Part shown: positions 23,101-31,183 of the stretch, one piece after another
How positions within the stretch are numbered: the stretch's first letter is position 1
Layout: every line of letters starts with the position of its first letter
Virus record (IMG/VR): IMGVR_UViG_3300048929_000326
Location: 1 to 41,841 of that record
DNA: 41,841 nucleotides
DNA from: a virus
Strand: one strand, 5' to 3'
The notes under the pieces: generated by a model
The model's input: the letters and a program-made list of their open reading frames with translations, nothing else
The model's database searches: none
Told to the model about the DNA's origin: nothing
Position numbers and translations under genes: made by a program

Positions 23101-25256
23101 GTCTGGATAGCCGCACGGCGTCCCTTCTGTCCGGAAGCTCTCTGTGGGCCAAAGCGTTCGGCCATCAGTCGCCCACGGTTCAGGCATCGGGCATTCAGGG
23201 CACCATCAATTCCACCGGCGTGACCGGCTCCAACTTTGCCGATATCCTGGAGAAGGGTGGCTGGTTCCGGAGCGATAAGCGTTACACCAACACGGCGGCA
23301 TTTGACGCGGATACCGATTCGGCCTTTGACAAACAGGTCACCTCGATCATTTCCGCTGTCAAGGGATTCGGCTCGGCGTTGGGCGAACAGACCACGCAGA
23401 TCGACAGCTACACGAAGGACTTCAAGCTGACGCTCACCGGCGATGCAACCAAGGACAAGGACGCTATCAATGCCCTGTTCTCCGGCGTCGGCGACGATCT
23501 GGCCACGCTGTTGATCCCATCGATCAGCAAATTGAGCGAAGAAGGTGAGACGGCCTCCACGACCCTCCAGCGCGTGGCCAACGACTACACCGTGATGAAT
23601 GCCGCGCTAGGAGCTATCGGTCTCAACTTTGGCGCCGTGGGCGCGTCGTCTCTGGAGGCGCGTGAGAAGCTGATCACGCTGACCGGCGGCCTGGACAATT
23701 TCGTCAGCCAGGCTGAGTTTTTCTCGCAAAACTTCCTGTCCGAGGCCGAGCGCACGGCGGCTGTTCAAAAGCAACTAGACGCCGCCTTCGCTGATCTGGG
23801 CGTGAAGTCTATTCCGAAGACTCGCGACGAGTTCAAGGCGTTGGTCCAAGGCCTTGACCTTACCACCGAGGGCGGTCAAAAAATGTATGCCGGCCTGCTG
23901 GCGATCGAGCAGGCGTATGCGTCGGTCACGCCTCAGATAGATGCCGCCGCCGTCGCGCTGACCCAGCAGAAAGAGCAGCGCGCGCTGGACATCCAGCTTA
24001 TGCAGGCGCTAGGCAATGAAGAGGGCGCCCTGGCCGCCACGCGCTCCGATGCGTTGGCCGCGCTGCTCACCGACCAGGCGCGCATCACACAAGCTCAGAT
24101 CAATGCCGCCCAAGATGCGAAGAAAGTATTTGATTCGCTGACCGGCGTTGCCGATGGCGCATTGGGACGCCTGTCGACCGCGATCAATGCCGAAAAGGAG
24201 CGCATCAACACTGCATATGCTCAGCAGTCCGATGCTATCCGCGCCGCCACGCAAGCGTCGGTGAAGTCGGCGCAGGACAGTTTGCAGGCGGCACAGACCC
24301 AGCAGTCCGCCATACAGACTGTGTTCAACGCGCTGGACAGTGCCTTGGGATCGACCAAGATCGAATCCGACGCTGCCACTCTGGCCCGCCGCCAATCGGC
24401 TCAGCAGGTATTCGCCGCGGCGATTGCGAATCCCGGCGACCTGGCGAACAACAAATCCCTGACCGACGCTCTTGCCACTATTACGGGCCAAGGTAACGAG
24501 CGGCTGTTCGGGACGTTTGAAGAGTACGCCCGCGACCAGGCGCGCACCAACAACGCCATCGCGGCGCTCAAGGATACTGCCGGCACCCAAGTCGACAATG
24601 CGGCACTGACCGTGAAAAAGCTCGGAGATGCGATCGACGCGATACAGCTGGCCGGCGAGAAGCAACTGACGCAGCTCCAGACGGATAGCCAGAGCCAGCT
24701 GGACAAACTCGACCAGCAACTGGCGAACGACACGGCCCAGATCGATGCGCTGAAGGGAATCGACAACTCGGTGCTAAGTGTGAAGTCCGCACTGGATCTG
24801 GTCGCCAGCGCGATCAATGCGCTCAAGGGAAACACCACCGGTCAGCAGAATTCCAGTGACGTATTCACGGCCCAGATTCAAGACCTGTATCACTCTCTGC
24901 TCGGCCGCGACGGCAAGCAGGAAGGTATCGACTTCTGGGTGAATGCGCTGAAATCGGGCGTGTCGCTGGACCACATCCGGCAGGAGTTTATGGACACCAC
25001 CGAGTATCAAAATTCACATCCGGTGTCGAGCGCGACTATCCCATCGATCGATAGCGACCAGGTTGCCGCGCTGATGGCAAGAGTCTCTGACCCGACGCAA
25101 AACAGCACCGCGCTTCTGGCTGAGGTTCAGCGCCTCACCGAACTGACGTCGGCTCAGCAGGTGACGCTCAACGCCATCGCGGCCAGCACCGGAATTGCAG
25201 GCGACGTATTGGATCGCGCCCAAAAAGGTCAGCCACTCGCAACGGAGGCAGTGTAA
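20151..25256 (+). CDS. Tail tape measure protein
   Basis: A 1701-residue protein that sets tail length. Residues about 1-230 match the TMP_2 start (SIGLAVDSSGVDAGLNTMEATV…, VVPAQLTDIVTSLQGGQAPLTVFLQQGGQL…FGSAGGAARALGGYL). This is followed by a hydrophobic segment (about 195-220), long coiled coils with Gln/Ala repeats (about 400-750 and 1300-1550), and a second hydrophobic/glycine segment near 915-930. Unusually, residues about 1570-1615 (LYHSLLGRDGKQEGIDFWVNAL…TTEYQNS split here) match a DUF4214-type unit usually found in secreted RTX or surface proteins. The length suggests a tail of roughly 250 nm by the usual rule. Confidence 0.9.
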   Translation: MSDQIGSASIGLAVDSSGVDAGLNTMEATVSRAARSLSTLGRQGAAAVEGIGTGASTASGNVSRATRSIQNDIQRTTAITQAGERGTRAYYEALASQRGADVNALRPFLDQLEQVRTRQQEAAAAALRSGQAFNTQSQSAAQLAANLRVVPAQLTDIVTSLQGGQAPLTVFLQQGGQLRDMFGSAGGAARALGGYLVSLISPLTVAAAAVAALGVAYNQGSKEADAYRKSIILTGNVAGVTTSQLADMAKQASATAGTQAQNADALAQLVGTGKVAADQLTKSSIAAVQAQKYLGIAVEDTVKNFADLGKDPLQATLKLNEQYNYLTLSTYKQIKALELQGQTAAAAKVAQTAYADTLAERSKQMEGSLGSLQKAWNATGGAAKSAWDFMLDVGREDTIDDKIKAAEKALKAANLARFSSIGTQSERDSDRDEAQRQLDRLKNIKKVGDLTAQYAAEDAKSRDASLKFDQQEEQYLSRIEKQKRDIKAADTLGRAAAERGEDPAVTEERIQKRIAQIRASYADLNNQGIESQIAAVERLGQAQELAAQRARILLQGDQDGGFNKSFDKQEAYLKGVAQLDEADLQRQKSILQKKLALAAQETVSEDNRIAQLEKLAALRNEIANKNAEIGNRELKLSVDLRNADVARNRSAFDSMDASLSAREADTEALKQQLQAQNDQNEAIGLTGKALEDLNTKRAEELALRLLEKADVKDSILGLEGEAEAYRRQAQFVRDLNQAQIAGARKMAAVNVYKSFWDSVDKAAEDAFTHIGEGGKAVFDRLKDSLKSGLLDVLYQLTVKQFLINIKTNLSGDLFSSLSGALGTDGAGSSGTSLLGTASNLFTIGKTIYSGFSTGLASSLGSQIGSLGSLFGSEAVSAFGTGLSLTTSQAATAASAYGAAGNTAVAGGLSAGASAASAIPIIGWIIAGMAANDGFYKQGYRIDGQRGDITKELLQSTLKGNILGPIGATATVGIGAADSLLQKLGLDSRTASLLSGSSLWAKAFGHQSPTVQASGIQGTINSTGVTGSNFADILEKGGWFRSDKRYTNTAAFDADTDSAFDKQVTSIISAVKGFGSALGEQTTQIDSYTKDFKLTLTGDATKDKDAINALFSGVGDDLATLLIPSISKLSEEGETASTTLQRVANDYTVMNAALGAIGLNFGAVGASSLEAREKLITLTGGLDNFVSQAEFFSQNFLSEAERTAAVQKQLDAAFADLGVKSIPKTRDEFKALVQGLDLTTEGGQKMYAGLLAIEQAYASVTPQIDAAAVALTQQKEQRALDIQLMQALGNEEGALAATRSDALAALLTDQARITQAQINAAQDAKKVFDSLTGVADGALGRLSTAINAEKERINTAYAQQSDAIRAATQASVKSAQDSLQAAQTQQSAIQTVFNALDSALGSTKIESDAATLARRQSAQQVFAAAIANPGDLANNKSLTDALATITGQGNERLFGTFEEYARDQARTNNAIAALKDTAGTQVDNAALTVKKLGDAIDAIQLAGEKQLTQLQTDSQSQLDKLDQQLANDTAQIDALKGIDNSVLSVKSALDLVASAINALKGNTTGQQNSSDVFTAQIQDLYHSLLGRDGKQEGIDFWVNALKSGVSLDHIRQEFMDTTEYQNSHPVSSATIPSIDSDQVAALMARVSDPTQNSTALLAEVQRLTELTSAQQVTLNAIAASTGIAGDVLDRAQKGQPLATEAV

Positions 25257-26191
25257 TGCCCGCAATCCTCAACATGCTGATCCCGACCCCGATTTCGGAT
25301 GCTCAGCTTGTCAGTTCGACGGTTATCGAAAATGACTACCCCGTGTGGAACTCGATAACCGTCTACGGCCTGGGTGTGCGTTGCATCAAGGGGCACAGGA
25401 TCTACGAAAGTCAGGTGGCCGCTGATGCCGCTAACAAAAATCAGGGCAAAGATCCGGAGGACTTGACTACGCAATTCGGCACCGTTGTGTACTGGATCGA
25501 TGTCGACCCTACAAACCGTTACGCGATGTTCGACGGGTACGTCAACACACAAACGGTGGCCACGACCAGCCTCACCGTTGTCGTGCGTGCTGGCGCATTC
25601 AACTGGATTTACCTCGATGGCCTCGACGCGAAAAACATCGACGTTACGGTCCGAGACGCACCAGGCGGCAACGTGATTTTCACCCTCTCGGGATCACTTC
25701 GCGGGAATCGCCCATCAACCTACTGGCAATACTGGTTCAACGCCTTCAACACGGTGCGTAGCAAGGTGATCGGCGGGGTACCACCGTACGGAAAGATGGA
25801 GCTGACGCTCACGCTCAGTGCCCCATCTGGAGTCACAGTCAAGTGCGGAGTGCTGGCCGTGGGGATGGTCAAGAAGCTGGGGCGGACCCAGCAAAACGTA
25901 GAGGCAAAGCCAAAAAACTATGGCTTCGTGAAAGTCGACGCCTACGGCAAGAACTCCTACTCGCCTGGGAAAAAAGCGAAGGATTTGACCGCCACCGCGC
26001 TGATCGACAGCAACGAAATGCGGCAGGTTCAGGAGCTGCTGGAAAGCGCGATTGGCGTGCCTTGCATGATTTCCTGCAGCGAAAACGCCGACTACTCCGG
26101 TCTGAATGTATTCGGGTTTGTGAGCGGCAAGGTGAATTACAAAACGAAGGAAACCAGTGAGGTTTCAATCACTCAGGAAGGTGTAATCTAA
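25256..26191 (+). CDS. Distal tail protein, unassigned
   Basis: A 311-residue protein starting inside the tape-measure stop (TAATG). It begins MPAILNMLIPTPISDAQLVS and has a beta-rich make-up (VTVRDAPGGNVIFTLSGSLRG, WFNAFNTVRSKVIGGVPPYG). Its end is FVSGKVNYKTKETSEVSIT. Position directly after the tape measure suggests a distal tail/baseplate hub or adaptor for the fibre. I do not recognise the family. The usual lambda-type M, L, K, I and J genes do not follow, so this protein may carry several of their roles; that is an inference. Confidence 0.55.
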   Translation: MPAILNMLIPTPISDAQLVSSTVIENDYPVWNSITVYGLGVRCIKGHRIYESQVAADAANKNQGKDPEDLTTQFGTVVYWIDVDPTNRYAMFDGYVNTQTVATTSLTVVVRAGAFNWIYLDGLDAKNIDVTVRDAPGGNVIFTLSGSLRGNRPSTYWQYWFNAFNTVRSKVIGGVPPYGKMELTLTLSAPSGVTVKCGVLAVGMVKKLGRTQQNVEAKPKNYGFVKVDAYGKNSYSPGKKAKDLTATALIDSNEMRQVQELLESAIGVPCMISCSENADYSGLNVFGFVSGKVNYKTKETSEVSITQEGVI

Positions 26192-26192
26192 G

Positions 26193-27638
26193 ATGGCAAT
26201 CGAACCAGTACCATATATCGATCCGGCGCCAGTACCAGGCCCTCAGCGCGGTGATGAAAGCACCTTCGATGATCGCATGGACGCGAAAATTCGATGGGAT
26301 GAGAACAGTGCGCAGCAGTTCGGGGATTTGGCCGACAACGTTGCACATAATGCTGGCGAGGCTCACAACAGCGCTGTCGCAGCGGATGACAGCGCCATCT
26401 CTTCCGGCAACTATGCGGCGGCGGCACAGGACAGCGCAATCGATGCCGCAGACAGCGCTGATGCCGCGAATGCCAGCGCGACCAATGCCAGTAACAGCGC
26501 CGACGCTGCCGCAAACTCCGCCGCTGGCATTGCCGCTTCCAGCACGACATCGCTGGCCGTCGGTGCGGGCACCAAAGTGTTCACGGTGCCCGCCGGGAAG
26601 CAGTTCCTCGCCAGTGTACCGATGGTCGCGGTGAGCGCCAGCGACCCGACCAAGCGCATGTTTGGTTCGGTGCAAGACTACATTGGCCCGACGCTGACGC
26701 TCAACATCACCAGTTTCGATGGCACGGGTACTGCCAACGACTGGAACATCTCGCCGTCTGGCGCCAAAGGTGCCACCGGCGGCACTGCCGGCGGCCAACT
26801 CACCGGCGCGCTGGATGAGCTGAAGGGTTCGGACCTGGTGGCGGCCAGCACAGTTGACCCGTGGTCGACCGGCGGCAATCTGATGAATCTCACTGGAAAT
26901 GCCGCTATCACGGCTATCGCTAATGCTCCACAGGCCGGGGCGAAGCGCACTCTGCTGGTAACTGGCACGCCGATGCTCACTAGCAATGCCAGCATCATAG
27001 TGAAAGGTGGCTCTGTTGCATTACTGCCAGGCGACGAGGTTCAGATTCGCGCAGAGACGACCACAAAGTTTCGCGTCACTGTTTTTCGTGCCGCCGGTGC
27101 TGGAACCACCATGATGATGGCAGTGATAAGCACGTCCGGTACTTTCACCATTCCTGCAGCGAGTTTTGAAGTGGAGGTGCAGGCAGGCGGCAATGCTGCG
27201 AAAGGTTCCCAGCAAGCCCAGGGGACTTCCGGCGCCGATGCTGGATGGTGTGGTGTGCGCCGGTACCAAGGCGCCACAGTTGGGGCTACCGCGACTGTCG
27301 TGGTCGGGGCGGCTGGTGTCGGCGCCTTCGGCGATCCGACTGTAGCCGGAGGAAACTCCAGTTTCGCGCTACAGGGTTTCACCACCCTGTCGGCGAGTAC
27401 AGTGGGGGTGACGAATGCCGACATGACTTATGCCGGCCAGAAAGGGCTTGGCGGACAGAATATTACGGTCGGCGCGATTTGGGGCGGCGTAGGAGGGAGC
27501 AGTCGTAATGGATTTGGTGGCGATGGTGTGAACGGCAATCCGAATGCTGTGGGATACGGCGCGGGAGGCTCCGGAGTGGCTTCGGGGATTGGTGGAAATG
27601 GCGCGCCAGGCGTTGTTATCGTGCGTTGGATGCAATAA
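26193..27638 (+). CDS. Tail fibre with Ala-rich coiled coil and glycine-rich tip
   Basis: A 481-residue protein. The N-terminal ~50 residues probably attach to the tail. Residues about 50-115 are an Ala/Ser/Asp-rich heptad-like stretch (DSADAANASATNASNSADAA), typical of trimeric fibre shafts. A middle beta region follows. The last ~160 residues are glycine-rich (GGVGGSSRNGFGGDG, YGAGGSGVASGIGGNGAPG), ending VVIVRWMQ. This resembles glycine-rich fibre tips and tip adhesins that fold as polyglycine-II helices. It is likely the receptor-binding fibre. Confidence 0.75.
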   Translation: MAIEPVPYIDPAPVPGPQRGDESTFDDRMDAKIRWDENSAQQFGDLADNVAHNAGEAHNSAVAADDSAISSGNYAAAAQDSAIDAADSADAANASATNASNSADAAANSAAGIAASSTTSLAVGAGTKVFTVPAGKQFLASVPMVAVSASDPTKRMFGSVQDYIGPTLTLNITSFDGTGTANDWNISPSGAKGATGGTAGGQLTGALDELKGSDLVAASTVDPWSTGGNLMNLTGNAAITAIANAPQAGAKRTLLVTGTPMLTSNASIIVKGGSVALLPGDEVQIRAETTTKFRVTVFRAAGAGTTMMMAVISTSGTFTIPAASFEVEVQAGGNAAKGSQQAQGTSGADAGWCGVRRYQGATVGATATVVVGAAGVGAFGDPTVAGGNSSFALQGFTTLSASTVGVTNADMTYAGQKGLGGQNITVGAIWGGVGGSSRNGFGGDGVNGNPNAVGYGAGGSGVASGIGGNGAPGVVIVRWMQ

Positions 27639-27648
27639 GGAGATGAAA

Positions 27649-27864
27649 ATGGATTTACTGCCCCCCAATACGTGCTCTGCGGACGATCCAGTCATGGATG
27701 CCGTGAGAATCTTTGATCAAGATGGTGTGATTTTGAACACCGTTCGAGCCACCGTATGTAATGCGAATTGGTTGTGCGTGGCTATACCTCTTCTCGAGAT
27801 GTACCCGGGAGTTACTTCCTGTACTTGGCAGGAAGTGGTGCCTGAAGATCCCGTTGAGGTGTGA
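27649..27864 (+). CDS. Small protein after tail fibre
   Basis: A 71-residue protein. Of two nearby ATGs, the one at 27649 is chosen because AAGGAG lies six bases upstream (the ATG at 27643 has none). The sequence (MDLLPPNTCSADDPVMDAVRIFDQDG…) has no recognised domain. Its position suggests a fibre chaperone or accessory. Confidence 0.5.
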   Translation: MDLLPPNTCSADDPVMDAVRIFDQDGVILNTVRATVCNANWLCVAIPLLEMYPGVTSCTWQEVVPEDPVEV

Positions 27865-27932
27865 GCGAAGCCTTTGCGCTGAATCATCTTCAGCACGCAG
27901 CAATTGCTGATCGCAAATCGACGTTCCAAACA

Positions 27933-27953
27933 CCCCGCCGCAGCGGGGTTTTT
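27933..27953 (+). terminator. Intrinsic terminator before lysis genes
   Basis: CCCCGC-CGCA-GCGGGG followed by five T residues. Confidence 0.8.
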
Positions 27954-27974
27954 ATTGTCCAAAGAAAGGCGTAC

Positions 27975-28160
27975 ATGCCAGAGGAAGATCGAAAGCTCAC
28001 TGACGCCGACATCGACGCAATCGTCGATCGGCTGGAAACGAAGGTCACTGAACGGTTCTACGGCGATCTTGGCCGTGGAGTATGGGGCGTGGTCTGGAAG
28101 GCCATTGTCCTCGCGATTGTAGGCATCGCCGCCTACGGCTCTATGAAAGGCATCAAATGA
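27975..28160 (+). CDS. Small membrane protein of lysis module
   Basis: A 61-residue protein with an acidic/charged N-terminal half (MPEEDRKLTDADIDAIVDRL) and one membrane helix at the C-terminus (VVWKAIVLAIVGIAAYG). It is coupled to the endolysin by ATGA overlap. It may be a holin-like or antiholin-like factor; single-span proteins of this kind commonly precede lysis genes. Confidence 0.6.
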   Translation: MPEEDRKLTDADIDAIVDRLETKVTERFYGDLGRGVWGVVWKAIVLAIVGIAAYGSMKGIK

Positions 28161-29110
28161 AAATCCTGAAATACGTTACGCGTCATCGCTCGCTGTTCCT
28201 GTTCGGCGGCGCACTGCTGGCGGCCTGGGCTTCGCTCGAATCCGATCCTGATCACGGCTGGGCCACGGCGCTGGGCGGCCTGTCGATCCTGCAGGGCATC
28301 TGGGCAGTAGCCGCATCGCACTGGGCGCGCAAGGCGCTGCTGGACTACCCGGAGGCGGACATGCGCAAGCTGTTCACGCGCGCCGGCCAGGAGGCCACTG
28401 GCGCCGGCCTGGCGCTGATCGCGATGGCCATCATCCTGGCGGCGCTGATGCTGGTGTTTTCCCCTCGAGCGCATGCAGCGGATTTGCCGGCCAGCGCGGT
28501 GAAGTACCTGCCGGCGCTGAAGGCTGAGCAGGAGCGCCTGTGGCCCGACCATCCGCGCCCGGCACTGCTGGCTAGTCTGGTCGAGCAGGAGTCGTGCATT
28601 ACACTGCGCGCGCGGGGCTGCTGGAACCCTGGCGCGCAGCTGAAGACGGCGCGCGAGGAGGGCGCCGGCGTCGGCCAGATCACGCGCGCCTATCGCGTCG
28701 ACGGTAGCGTCCGCTTCGATGCGCTGGCCGGCCTACGCGATCAGTACAGCGCCGAGCTGGGCGCGCTGACCTGGTCGACCGTGTATCAGCGGCCTGACCT
28801 GCAGTTCCGTGCGCTGGTGCTGATGTCCCGCGATTCGGCGCGTCAGTTCCGCACGGCGCCGGCGGCGCTGGAGTTCGGCGATGCCGGCTACAACGGCGGC
28901 CCGGCCGGCGTGCAGCGTGAGCGCCGCGCATGCGCGCTTGCGAAGGGCTGCGACCCTGGCCAGTGGTTCAGCAACGTTGAATTGCACTGCCTGAAGTCGC
29001 GCGAGCCGCTGTACGGCGGCCGGTCGGCGTGTGACATCAACCGCGAGCACGTGCGCAACGTGTTCCAAGTCCGGCCAGCGAAGTACTTCACCGCGTGGGC
29101 GGCCCTATGA
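28157..29110 (+). CDS. Membrane-anchored endolysin, lytic-transglycosylase-like
   Basis: A 317-residue protein with three hydrophobic segments (about 13-27, 37-53 and 82-102, the last ending AHAAD like a signal-peptide cleavage site). The rest is a soluble muramidase/transglycosylase-like domain: SLVEQESC with E143/E145 as candidate catalytic acid, GAGVGQITRAY at about 169-179 and GYNGGP at about 244-249. This is the motif order of SLT-type lysozyme-fold enzymes. The membrane part suggests either a fused holin-like unit or a SAR-type release by proteolysis or depolarisation. Confidence 0.75.
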   Translation: MKILKYVTRHRSLFLFGGALLAAWASLESDPDHGWATALGGLSILQGIWAVAASHWARKALLDYPEADMRKLFTRAGQEATGAGLALIAMAIILAALMLVFSPRAHAADLPASAVKYLPALKAEQERLWPDHPRPALLASLVEQESCITLRARGCWNPGAQLKTAREEGAGVGQITRAYRVDGSVRFDALAGLRDQYSAELGALTWSTVYQRPDLQFRALVLMSRDSARQFRTAPAALEFGDAGYNGGPAGVQRERRACALAKGCDPGQWFSNVELHCLKSREPLYGGRSACDINREHVRNVFQVRPAKYFTAWAAL

Positions 29111-29331
29111 GCTTCATCAAGGATCTGATCACCTGCGCCGATGGTGAGTCCTACGACATCGGCCGCGTGTCGTGGGTAGTGGCGACCGGGGCCGTCCTGG
29201 TCGCCGCCGCGTGGAACGGCTGGCATGGCACCGCCATCAGCCTGACGGAGCTCGCGGGCGCGCTGGGCGCCGTGGTGGTGGCGCATGGCGCCGCGCTGTG
29301 GGCGAAGGCTGCGACGGAGCCGAAGCCATGA
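29107..29331 (+). CDS. Holin candidate
   Basis: A 74-residue protein with two hydrophobic segments (WVVATGAVLVAAAWNGW and LAGALGAVVVAHGAALWA) and charged ends. It lies between the endolysin and spanin genes and overlaps both by four bases. Size, topology and position fit a class II holin that permeabilises the inner membrane at lysis. Confidence 0.7.
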   Translation: MSFIKDLITCADGESYDIGRVSWVVATGAVLVAAAWNGWHGTAISLTELAGALGAVVVAHGAALWAKAATEPKP

Positions 29332-29888
29332 GCATCATTCCGTGGTGGTGGAAGTTGTTGGGCGCCGCGGCGTTGGTCGGCGCGTTGGTCGTAGCGAAGA
29401 ATGCCTACGACGATCATCTCATCGCGCAGGGCGATGCCGCCGGCGCCGCGCGCGTGCAAGGGCGATGGGATAACGCCGAGGCTGCGATCAAGGCGGACGC
29501 CCAACGCATGGCCGCCGTTGACACCGCTCGCGCGCGCGCCGAGACAGCGGCGCTCCAATTGAAATTTGACCAGCTGGCCGAACGCCAGCAGAAAGATCGT
29601 CTCGACCATGAAAACGATAAACGCATCGCTGTTGCTGGCGCTCTCGCTGGCAACGTGCGCCTGTCAATCGCTACCACCGGCGGAGCCAGTGGTGCGCTAC
29701 CTGAAATCGGAGCGGTCGAAGGTGCCGGACCTGGAATCGGCACTGCGCGAGAAGCGCGAGCCGACCTCCTGCCGGAAGCTGCTGCAGCTGTTCTCGGCAT
29801 CGCCGGAGATTACGGACAGCTTGTGCGGGACTATAACAGCCTCCTCGGCCGATTCGACGCCGCTCGCGCCACCTGCAACGCCGAGTGA
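29328..29888 (+). CDS. Rz-like inner-membrane spanin
   Basis: A 186-residue protein with an N-terminal membrane anchor (WWWKLLGAAALVGALVVA) and a long charged helix (about 40-105), typical of Rz. It ends with an Ala-rich region containing LVRDYNSLLGRF. The Rz1 gene is embedded in another frame. Together they would bridge and fuse inner and outer membranes in the last step of lysis. Confidence 0.8.
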   Translation: MSIIPWWWKLLGAAALVGALVVAKNAYDDHLIAQGDAAGAARVQGRWDNAEAAIKADAQRMAAVDTARARAETAALQLKFDQLAERQQKDRLDHENDKRIAVAGALAGNVRLSIATTGGASGALPEIGAVEGAGPGIGTAREARADLLPEAAAAVLGIAGDYGQLVRDYNSLLGRFDAARATCNAE

Positions 29889-29892
29889 ATAG
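29608..29892 (+). CDS. Rz1-like outer-membrane lipoprotein spanin (nested)
   Basis: A 94-residue frame almost wholly inside the Rz gene in the +1 frame. It starts MKTINASLLLALSLATCACQ, a lipoprotein-like signal with two candidate lipobox cysteines (LATC or CAC). It continues SLPPAEPVVRYLKSERSKVP, proline-containing as in Rz1. The nested arrangement is as in lambda Rz/Rz1. Confidence 0.75.
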   Translation: MKTINASLLLALSLATCACQSLPPAEPVVRYLKSERSKVPDLESALREKREPTSCRKLLQLFSASPEITDSLCGTITASSADSTPLAPPATPSE

Positions 29893-29899
29893 GCACCGG

Positions 29900-29913
29900 T
29901 TGCGCTAGCGCAA
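29900..29913. other. 14-bp perfect palindrome
   Basis: TTGCGCTAGCGCAA lies just after the lysis genes, in the 64-bp gap before a convergent gene. No T-tract follows. It could be a protein-binding site or a weak bidirectional stop. Confidence 0.4.
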
Positions 29914-29956
29914 ATACACTGGTGAGTTGGACGAGGTTATTGCAGGATGCCGGTAG

Positions 29957-30319
29957 CTAACTGAGAAGCGTCGTGATCCACGCGATATCAACATTTTTTG
30001 CGAGCGACACAGCCTTATTCGCAAAGTCTAAACTTTTTCCCATGCGATCGAATAGGCTGTTTTTCTTCACTACGTCCAATTTCTTATCTTCTGGGGTGCT
30101 TTGAAGTTCTTGAAATAACCTTGCCAGTGCTTTGGGATCGGTATCTGCGGGCATACCAAGTTGCTCAAATATAGAGATGCTATTGGACACACTGATGGCT
30201 GCACCGCCGGTATTTTGGACGTGGACGTGTTGAAAGTCGACGTCATCGTTAGATTGAATTTTGATGCCTTCCTGTCCAGTGTGATTGATTGTGACATTAG
30301 TAAATGTGATTTTTCCCAT
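29957..30319 (-). CDS. Unknown accessory protein
   Basis: A 120-residue protein with GGAG upstream of the ATG. The first ~45 residues (ITFTNVTINHTGQEGIKIQS, VDFQHVHVQNTGGAAISVSN) look like rungs of a right-handed parallel beta-helix. The remainder is helical (DPKALARLFQELQS…, FANKAVSLAKNVDIAW). It is AT-richer than the phage core and reads against the late operon, so it is a likely lysogenic accessory gene. Such short beta-helix starts followed by helices also occur in proteins of toxin or defence loci, but no function can be assigned. Confidence 0.55.
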   Translation of the reverse strand: MGKITFTNVTINHTGQEGIKIQSNDDVDFQHVHVQNTGGAAISVSNSISIFEQLGMPADTDPKALARLFQELQSTPEDKKLDVVKKNSLFDRMGKSLDFANKAVSLAKNVDIAWITTLLS

Positions 30320-30404
30320 TTTTTCTCCGTGCGTTTTGGACGTTAAACTAGACCTGCGTTTCTTATTTTGTGCGAGTATTAACGGCGCAATACCGTTTCG
30401 TCGC

Positions 30405-31106
30405 TCATAGCAATCCTATTTGTACATCTGCGGTAGGCGTCAACGGCGCCTGCTTCTTGGCGCGCGGCGGCACCGGGAATTCCCACGCGCGCATCAGTTC
30501 GGCGGGATAGGGGCGCAGGAAGCTGCGCGCGAACTCTGGGTCTGTGCAGCCCAGCCACTCATCCCACTCCATCTGCGGCACGATCACCAGCGCGCGCTTT
30601 TCGTCGTCCGGCTTGTGGAAGCGCTGCATCAGCGGGTGTTCGTCAGCGTTGATCGTCAGTTGCGTGAATGAATGCTCTGGCCCGGTCTCGCCGTCCCATT
30701 CCCGCCACAGGCCGGCGACGGCAAACATCGACTGGTCTGCCATGCCGATCCCCCAGCGCACCGCCTTGCCGCTCTCGTAGTTCGGTTCGTAGAACGCGGT
30801 CATCGGCACCAGGCACAGCTGTGACTTCTTCCAGGCGCCGGAGAATGAGCGCAGCTGGCCGACTGTTTCAGCCCGCGCGTTCATCGTGTCGAACGGGCGC
30901 ACGCCGGCGGGGATGCGTTTGCGCGGCACCATTCCGTAGCTGGCCAGCAGCGCCTCGCGGTCCCCGTCGGCGCTGCGGCGCACGATCGGCGCGCCATAGT
31001 CCTTCCAGGTCTCCGTGCGCCAGAAACCAGTGTCGTGCAGATCGATGCTGACGCCCATGACAGCTTCGAGCAACTCAGGTTCGGGCGGGCGGAAGTTGAC
31101 ACACAT
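30405..31106 (-). CDS. SOS response-associated peptidase (SRAP/YedK/HMCES family)
   Basis: A 233-residue protein that begins MCVNF, with the essential C2 exposed after removal of methionine. Further active-site residues are N76 (DTMNARAE), E107 (TAFYEP) and H164 (MQRFHKP). The family crosslinks covalently to abasic sites in single-stranded DNA and shields them during replication. A LexA box lies 60 bp upstream in the divergent intergenic region, and a -10 hexamer (TATAAT on the minus strand, at 31163-31168) overlaps its edge, so SOS control is likely. Carrying it on a prophage may protect replicating phage DNA. Confidence 0.88.
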   Translation of the reverse strand: MCVNFRPPEPELLEAVMGVSIDLHDTGFWRTETWKDYGAPIVRRSADGDREALLASYGMVPRKRIPAGVRPFDTMNARAETVGQLRSFSGAWKKSQLCLVPMTAFYEPNYESGKAVRWGIGMADQSMFAVAGLWREWDGETGPEHSFTQLTINADEHPLMQRFHKPDDEKRALVIVPQMEWDEWLGCTDPEFARSFLRPYPAELMRAWEFPVPPRAKKQAPLTPTADVQIGLL

Positions 31107-31167
31107 GGCAGACCTTCAGGGCATATTGGCTTTGTAATAATAGCGCTTTTCTCGCTCGATGATTATA

Positions 31168-31183
31168 CTGTGTGCATGTACAG
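31168..31183. promoter_or_regulatory. LexA (SOS) box
   Basis: CTGTGTGCATGTACAG matches the CTG-N10-CAG LexA consensus, with extended CTGT…ACAG arms. It lies between the divergent SRAP gene and the gene at 31203 and overlaps candidate -10 hexamers of both (TATAAT on the minus strand; TATATA at 31184-31189 on the plus strand). Confidence 0.8.
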
